Origin: Trichobilharzia regenti | Lineage: Eukaryota > Platyhelminthes > Trematoda > Strigeidida > Schistosomatidae | Assembly: GCA_944472135.2 (NCBI GenBank) | Contig: OX235262.1 | Coordinates: forward strand, 58,066,440 to 58,130,439 | Direction: 5' to 3' | Length of the DNA stretch: 64,000 nucleotides | Part shown: in pieces, positions 57,950-64,000 of the stretch | How positions within the stretch are numbered: position 1 is the stretch's first letter | How the letters are laid out: the number at the start of each line of letters is the position of its first letter | Translations under genes and position numbers: made by a program | The notes under the pieces: model-generated | The model's database searches: none | The model's input: the letters and a program-made list of their open reading frames with translations, nothing else | What the model was told of the DNA's origin: nothing

Positions 57950-60939
57950 TTATTCCTAGAGGAACATAGGGCTTCAGCTGCACGTCTCCATTGCGTTCGG
58001 TTTTCTGCCAACTTTTTCCTCTGGCTCCAAGTCTGGCCACATGCTTTCATCTCCTCTTCACATAACCTCCTCGAAGTCACCCTTGCACTGACGACCAACT
58101 CGCCGTTTCCCTTTCGGGTTCCACTCGAGCAATGGCTTGTCTAGTGATGTCACTTGATGGTTTACTCGGCGTATGGCCAATCCATCTCCATTTCTTCCTG
58201 CCTATTTGTTGCACAATCGGTTCCTGCTGGGTTGGTTCGCTCCCAGAGATCCCTATTGCCGATATTTTCTGGCCATCTGATCTTAAGTATTGAGCGAAGA
58301 AACCTGTTGATGAAGGTCTGTAGTTTGTTTAAGATGCACTCTACGATGCACAAAGTCTCTCATCCGTATAGTAGCACTGACTGACTTCACATTGGAGTTG
58401 AAGATCCGGATCTTATATTTGGTTCTGCGTAGTGCTGTTGACCTTGACACAGACTCCAGAGTAATGAGAGCTTGTCTTGCTTTTCCGATTCTCGCTCTGA
58501 TATCCTCGTCAGTTCCATCCGCCTGTAGTTAAAACGATGCTTCCCAGTTAGGTAAAGGAGGTTGTTCCTTTCAGGTTCCTGCCGTTTATGCTGATTGTTG
58601 ACTGTTGTTATTGCTGATGGTGTTGGCCAGGAATCTCCATCCCCTCTGTTTTATCTATGTTCACCTGATGGCCTAACTTATCTGGATGCTTCTTCTACCA
58701 ACTTGTTGCTTTTCACTTGCATATCTTCCAGTTTGTGGGAAATCAGACATATGTCATCGGCGAAGTCCAGACCCTCCACGTTTTTGTGTGAGTCCATTTT
58801 ATGCCTGTTTCCTCATTGCCCGTTGCCTGTCGCATTATCCAATCTACTGCAATCAGGAAAATCATTGGCGATGGTAGACAGCCTTGCCGCACTCCCTTCC
58901 TCACTTTGAAGGCTTCCGTGAGTTCCCCGTTGTGGATTACTTGGTATGCAGCATTGTCGTATAACTGTTGGATGGGATGTATAATTGTCGATGGGACCCC
59001 ATAGTAGCAAAGTAGTTGCCAAATCACCTCTCGATCGACGCTGTCAGCTGAAGGCCTTTTCAAAGTCGATGAAGTTGAGATATAGAGACGACTGCCATTC
59101 AAAGCTTTGTTCATTGATGATCCGTAGTGTGGCGATTTGATCAATGCATGACTTGTTTCTCTTGAACCCAGTCTGTTCCAGTCGACGTTTTTCACCCAGG
59201 TTGGCGTGTTTGACTCTCTACAGAATGATTCGGCTTAGTATTTAGCTTGGGATGAACCGGAGCATAACATCGCGCGAGTTTATACATTGAATTAAGTCTC
59301 CTTTGTTTGGCAGTTTGAATAAGTATACTTTATTCCAAACCTCGGGTTCTTTGCCCTCTTTCCACACCTTCTCCAGCAATGGCGTCATCAAGTCCGCTGT
59401 TGTCCCAGGGTCCATTTTCAATGCTTCCACTGGGGTTCGTTCTGGTCCTGCTGCTTTGCCGGATTTTAGCATCTTGATTGCATTCAGGACTTCTGATTTC
59501 GTCGGGGCTCGATGTTTACTGGCAGTTCTGTTTCCGTTGTTGCTATTGTCAGGCGCATTGTAGGTGGCGATCGATTTGCAAGTCTTACGAAGTGTTCAGA
59601 ACAGTGTCTGCCTTGCTCCATCTCCTTGGTGATAGGCCTTCCATTGTCATCCTTCACTGGCTTAATTTGTGTTGAACGTTTCCCTGATAGGAACCTAATT
59701 GTTTGGTAGAGTGTTGTGAGGTCTCCTTTGTCTGCAGCTTGTCCTGCTTCACTTGCAATAGCTTCATAATATTTTCTTTTGTCTTCCCTGGCACTTCTCT
59801 TCACTATTTTGTTCAGCGTATTGTAGCTTGCATGCAACTCCTGTTTTTGTTGCTCGTCGGTGCACTGGATAACCTTTTGTTCCACCACCCTTTCTCTTCT
59901 ATTACTTTCCAAGTGTCCGTAGTGAGCCACTGTTGTCCTGTCTCTTCTTTCTGCCTGGAACTTCCATGCACGTTTGACTCCACACCACTTTCAGGTTGTT
60001 CCAGTGCTTCCCAACGTTGACCTCTACACTAGTGTTGATTTGTGTCTGTGCCTTTTCCCGTATACTTTCAGTGAAGATGTCCTTTGTATCCTGATCCTTC
60101 AATTTGTGAGTATTCGAATTGACGTGTGGTCTATCTGCAATTCCTGTTTCCTTGAAAGTTTTGAATATGATTTGGAGTGTACCTTGAACGAGATAGTGGT
60201 CTGAGCCGACGTCTGCTCCTCTTCTTACCACTACTTTTGTGTCCAGTAGGCTGCGCCTCGACTTCTTTGATCACTACTGAGATGAAGTCAATTTGGTTTT
60301 CGGTTCTCCCGTCTGGTGACAACCATGTAGCCTTGTAGATATCTTTGTGTTTTTAAATACTGACACCAATCACTAGTTCGTTGAAGGCGCAGAAGTCGAC
60401 GAAGAGTTCTCCATTTTCATTCATTTCTCCGAGAGCTTCTGTACCCATGATGAGTTCCCTTCCTGTGTTTTCTGGTCCCAGTTTGGCGTTCATGTCTCCC
60501 ATTAGTATTTAAATGTCGCCAGCTGGAGTATTGTCCATTGTTGCCTGTAGTTGTCTGTAGAATTCTTCTTTCTTTTCGAGGTCTGCGTTGTTTGTGAATG
60601 CATAACATTGTATAACTGACACTTTCCTTCCCTTGGAGTTGAATCTGGCGGTCATTATCCTGGACGAGATCGCTTGCCATTGTATCAGGGCTTTCGTTGC
60701 CGTTGGTGACATCATGATGGCCACGCCTTCGATGTACGCGTGGTTATCTTCCTGGTGACCGGAGTAGATCACTGACTGAACCGTTGACAATTTGGTGAGT
60801 CCATTCCCGTTCCGTCTGCTTTCACATATTCCCAGTACTTGGATTCCGTATCTTTTCATCTCGTTTGCGATCTGCGCAGCTCTGCCATCTCGTGTATGGT
60901 GCGGACGTTCCATATCCCTACACAGACCTTCTCTTTTGG

Positions 60940-60951
60940 TGCAAAGAGATT
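60940..60951 (+). repeat. 12-bp target duplication, left of palindromic insert
   Basis: TGCAAAGAGATT is repeated at 61235-61246. The related RTE 5' fragment at 9222-9245 shows this region uninterrupted (complement reads GTCACAAGAGACTCATTG). Confidence 0.8.
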
Positions 60952-61203
60952 TTGATTGCGTTATTAGAAGACGGAGACTATCTGAAAAATGTGATGTATT
61001 AGCGCTATACATTTCGAACAATCTGATCACACATTTACTTGTCAAGTCAATATATATAGAAAGGTTTCTCTCACTTTGTTTAATTTAACATTTCTATATA
61101 TATTGACTTGACAAGTAAATGTGTGATCAGATTGTTCGAAATGTATAGCGCTAATACATCACATTTTTCAGATAGTCTCCGTCTTCTAATAACGCTATCA
61201 AAA
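60950..61203. repeat. Near-perfect palindrome (113-bp arms, 28-bp spacer)
   Basis: Left arm 60950-61062 and right arm 61091-61203 are reverse complements with a single mismatch (near 60957 versus 61196). The spacer 61063-61090 is pyrimidine-rich at its start and AT-rich at its end. This is the largest perfect foldback in the window other than the PLE arms. Confidence 0.92.
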
Positions 61204-61234
61204 TTTATAAGAGGTACTAATTGTTTTAAATTTT
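60952..61234. mobile_element. 283-bp foldback insertion of unknown type
   Basis: The insertion is bounded by a 12-bp duplication and sits in the RTE element just after its 5' UTR. It consists of the 113-bp palindromic arms plus a 31-bp AT-rich stretch on the right only, ending TTTTAAATTTT. It has no coding capacity. Long inverted termini with an 11-12 bp duplication could fit a non-autonomous Mutator-like DNA element. The one-sided AT-rich tail would fit a retroposed, inverted-duplicated RNA copy. I cannot decide between them. Confidence 0.7.
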
Positions 61235-61246
61235 TGCAAAGAGATT
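61235..61246 (+). repeat. 12-bp target duplication, right of palindromic insert
   Basis: The second TGCAAAGAGATT is followed by CATCGTGC, continuing the RTE 5' UTR. Confidence 0.8.
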
Positions 61247-61353
61247 CATCGTGCTAAAATTTCTGTAACAACTCTGTTTAAAGGGGGAGGTTGCTAGCCT
61301 CGCGGCTGAGAAAGGAATTGTTACATTAAGATAAAGTTTAGAGAGAAGCGACC

Positions 61354-62749
61354 TTGTGGGTTACTTCCCTTCAAACCGGAAAACAAGGAATAAAGCAATC
61401 AAAACAACACTAGCAAAAGAAAAATAGTTCACAGCAAAAAAAGCAATAAGCGACAACAACACAACAATGTACAATACAGTTAAGCACAATTGACTAGAAT
61501 GATACCAAAACCATAGACTCAATGACTTGGGCCAAATTGAACATATAAATCCAACAATATACACAATTACAGATATGAGTTAGTGTTAAAAAGTCACAAA
61601 ATGTCAAACGGTTTGCTAGAGGTATTAGTGGTCAACAAGATTATATCCACAGGTTCAATGTTCAAAAGTAAACGCATTTTAATAGTTCCCAAAAATTTGT
61701 GGTCAGAAATCTTTTAACCGTGAGTGACAATCCCAGTTCTGTCACTTCAAGTTTATAAACACACAAAATAATTGAGCAACGAATATTCTTTTCGATAAAT
61801 TCCACCCTACTCATAAGTGCAAGTTCAAAAACAGCTCTCGTCAAACTCCCATCAAAATCACGTAAAGCATGTAGATTGAAAGACAATTAAACATTTGCGA
61901 TAGAACGTCACTGATTGAAGATTAAAATGACAAGAAAAGGAGGGACGGAGATACATTCTACAACATGAAAACTTCGGTAGTCAAGCCATTTAAGAAGGCC
62001 GTCAGAAATATGCAAGCAAACATCGATTCAACAATAACATAATTTCTCAAAATGGAAACAAATTATGACAATAGTCAGTTGCTCAAATAACACCACTGTT
62101 CACGTCCCATGCAATCAAACTATGTTTTACAGTTGAATTTATGCACCTCATTTTATTGCACAACATGTAATAATGATTTTGAACTATTGCACAAATGTCA
62201 TTAGTCGATATGTAAATATAAGTGTTTCAGTTCAGTTTCCATGAAATGAACGTCTACCCAAGGATTCTTTGATTGAACTATGACCAAATTCACCTGTTAG
62301 ATACCTTTCAATAGACTTTCACTGAGTGCAGCCGACATGTGAATGAAGACCGAGCATTTCACTCCAGAATAATCAATCAAAACTTAGTGCTAATTAACTT
62401 GGAGAGGATAGTAGGAAATCCATCTGTTTGAGTGAAGATGCGTAATTTCTTAAGTCCATTTTATCTGGATTTTGTTGTTATGTGCTTCACGCTAATTCTC
62501 CAGTGAAGTCAACAAACAGTGGAGTCGATGAATCACAAGATAATTTGATTCATGATACTTGCTCACTTCGTTGACATAGAAAGCAAGAGGACGATTTCAG
62601 TGAGTGAAATTCTTTCTTTTCCGACAAAGTCATCTTTTGTGTCATGGACTGCAGGATACACAACCTAGAAAGGAAATTTCTGGAACTGTTAACAGTTATA
62701 GGTAAAGATATAATGAGTGACAGGGTGAAGGCGTGTGACACAGATATGG
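61354..62749. other. Unassigned flank between RTE copies (copy B)
   Basis: Collinear with 25673-27065, starting TTGTGGGTTACTTCCC. No gene recognised. Confidence 0.4.
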
Positions 62750-64000
62750 ATAAATTACTAATACTAATAGGAGACGTGAACGCCAAACTGTGACTAGAAA
62801 ACACAGGAAGGGAACTCATCATGGGTACAGAAGCTCTCGGAGAAATGAATGAAAATGGAGAACTCTTCGTCGACTTCTGCGCCTTCAACGAACTAGTGAT
62901 TGGTGTCAGTATTTAAAAACACAAAGATATCTACAAGGCTACATGGTTGTCACCAGACGGGAGAACCGAAAACCAAATTGACTTCATCTCAGTAGTGATC
63001 AAAGAAGTCGAGGCGCAGCCTACTGGACACAAAAGTAGTGGTAAGAAGAGGAGCAGACGTCGGCTCAGACCACTATCTCGTTCAAGGTACACTCCAAATC
63101 ATATTCAAAACTTTCAAGGAAACAGGAATTGCAGATAGACCACACGTCAATTCGAATACTCACAAATTGAAGGATCAGGATACAAAGGACATCTTCACTG
63201 AAAGTATACGGGAAAAGGCACAGACACAAATCAACACTAGTGTAGAGGTCAACGTTGGGAAGCACTGGAACAACCTGAAAGTGGTGTGGAGTCAAACGTG
63301 CATGGAAGTTCCAGGCAGAAAGAAGAGACAGGACAACAGTGGCTCACTACGGACACTTGGAAAGTAATAGAAGAGAAAGGGTGGTGGAACAAAAGGTTAT
63401 CCAGTGCACCGACGAGCAACAAAAACAGGAGTTGCATGCAAGCTACAATACGCTGAACAAAATAGTGAAGAGAAGTGCCAGGGAAGACAAAAGAAAATAT
63501 TATGAAGCTATTGCAAGTGAAGCAGGACAAGCTGCAGACAAAGGAGACCTCACAACACTCTACCAAACAATTAGGTTCCTATCAGGGAAACGTTCAACAC
63601 AAATTAAGCCAGTGAAGGATGACAATGGAAGGCCTATCACCAAGGAGATGGAGCAAGGCAGACGCTGTGCTGCACATTCCAAAAGACACCTACTTTGCGT
63701 TGGATATTACCAGCAGCGGAGGCAGAACTTCCAGTGGACATCAACTCTCCGACGAAAGCAGGAATCCTCAAGGCCATTAAACTGCTAAAAGCTGGAAAAG
63801 CCGCAGGACCAGATGGAATCTCAGCAGAAGCATTGAAAATGGAAACATCACAAAGCATCAGCTGATTCGATGACACCACTACTGAAGAAGCCATGGGAAG
63901 ACGACAAGGTGCCTGAGCATTCGTAGAAAAGCTACTTATTCAAACTGCCAAAAAAAGGAAATGTAACCCAATGCAACAACCGGCATGGCATTATGCTCCC
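62750..64000 (+). mobile_element. RTE-clade element, sense, 5'-truncated (copy B; cut by window edge)
   Basis: It begins inside the endonuclease (GDVNAKL), passes the TENQIDFIS motif (62947-63138) and linker (KRSAREDKRKYYEAIASEAG, 63339-63788), and enters the pre-RT region (KAGKAAGPDGISAEALKM-like, near 63790-63840), reaching the edge at 64000. It is the empty-site counterpart of the RTE that carries the gypsy element in copy A, with uninterrupted AACAATTAGGTTCC near 63567. A frame break near 63650-63690 differs from copy A. Confidence 0.8.

Larger units (their letters stand above)
57950..61353 (-). mobile_element. Full-length but degenerate RTE-clade element, antisense (copy B)
   Basis: The minus strand begins at 61353 with GGTCGCTTCTCTCTAAACTT (5' UTR). 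It encodes the apurinic endonuclease (VLGICESRRNGNGLTK, SVIYSGHQEDN, MTARFNSKGRKVSVIQCYAF; 60880-60380), then the TENQIDFIS motif (60322-60131) and a linker (KRSAREDKRKYYEAIASEAG). Reverse transcriptase follows (RKGVRQGCLPSPMIFLIAV, 59195-58743), then the C-terminal domain to about 57960. Endonuclease-plus-RT order and a short 3' tail are as in SR2-type RTE elements. Frameshifts and stops break it throughout, and a palindromic insert interrupts the start of coding at 60952-61234. Confidence 0.85.
35791..64000 (+). repeat. Segmental duplication, copy B (continues beyond window)
   Basis: This direct repeat of copy A begins with GGTCAGAATTGAGGAAAGTG at about 35801 (copy A has GGTCGAAATTGAGGAAAGCG at about 5554). 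It is still collinear at the right edge, where 64000 corresponds to about 32840 of copy A. Copy B lacks the PLE and intact gypsy insertions of copy A. It has its own LTR element at 38139, a 450-bp local duplication and a longer antisense RTE. Confidence 0.85.

Noticed and set aside
60950..61203. Palindrome as a transcription terminator or replication origin
   Set aside because: The flanking 12-bp duplication shows it is an insertion, and nothing else indicates a regulatory role.
1..64000. CRISPR array, prokaryotic operons, tRNA or rRNA genes
   Set aside because: No short regularly spaced repeats with unique spacers, no ribosome-binding-site and gene arrangements, and no recognisable structural RNA genes were seen. 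The content is eukaryotic retroelements.

Overview
The window looks like repeat-dense, AT-rich DNA from a trematode flatworm, most likely a schistosome. This rests on RTE-clade (SR2-like) and CR1-like non-LTR elements ending in TTA/ATA-rich tails, Penelope-like elements (PLEs) with GIY-YIG endonuclease coding, and Ty3/gypsy elements. The species assignment is inference. No bacterial genes, operons, CRISPR arrays, rRNA or tRNA genes were seen. Most coding-looking sequence is retroelement. The only convincing host gene is a small two-exon gene for a secreted proline-rich repeat protein, present twice.

Large-scale layout: the window is mostly two direct copies of one segment with a period of about 30 kb. 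Copy A begins near 5551. Copy B begins near 35800 and runs off the right edge. A third, partial and inverted relative occupies about 480-4333. Within each unit, left to right: an antisense pseudogene relative of the proline-rich gene (5555-6115; 35802-36365); unassigned DNA; an RTE 5' fragment (9117-9480; 44755-45118); a degenerate RTE (from about 13330; from about 48970); an antisense PLE relic (18290-18656; 52142-52510); the proline-rich gene (18985-21250; 52839-55114) with a CR1-like relic in its intron; an antisense RTE (24068-25672; 57950-61353); and a sense, 5'-truncated RTE (from about 27066; from about 62750).

Four structural differences separate the copies. (1) Copy A carries a PLE insertion (15129-16901) with a 12-bp target duplication; copy B has the empty site. 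(2) Copy A carries a nearly intact Ty3/gypsy element (27893-32408), LTRs differing at one base, nested in the RTE; copy B has the empty site. (3) Copy B carries a second Ty3/gypsy element (38139-43073) with an inverted protease segment and a captured fragment of a host RBR-type (RNF144-like) E3 ubiquitin ligase. (4) Copy B keeps a full-length antisense RTE, interrupted by a 283-bp near-perfect palindrome with a 12-bp target duplication; copy A lacks about 1.8 kb there.

The items most worth following up are the RBR-ligase fragment inside the LTR element, the palindromic insertion, the PLE with its inverted 460-bp 3' end and hammerhead-like termini, and the signal-peptide plus 12-residue-repeat gene, which is open in copy B and prematurely stopped in copy A. 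All protein calls come from reading motifs; no database search was run.
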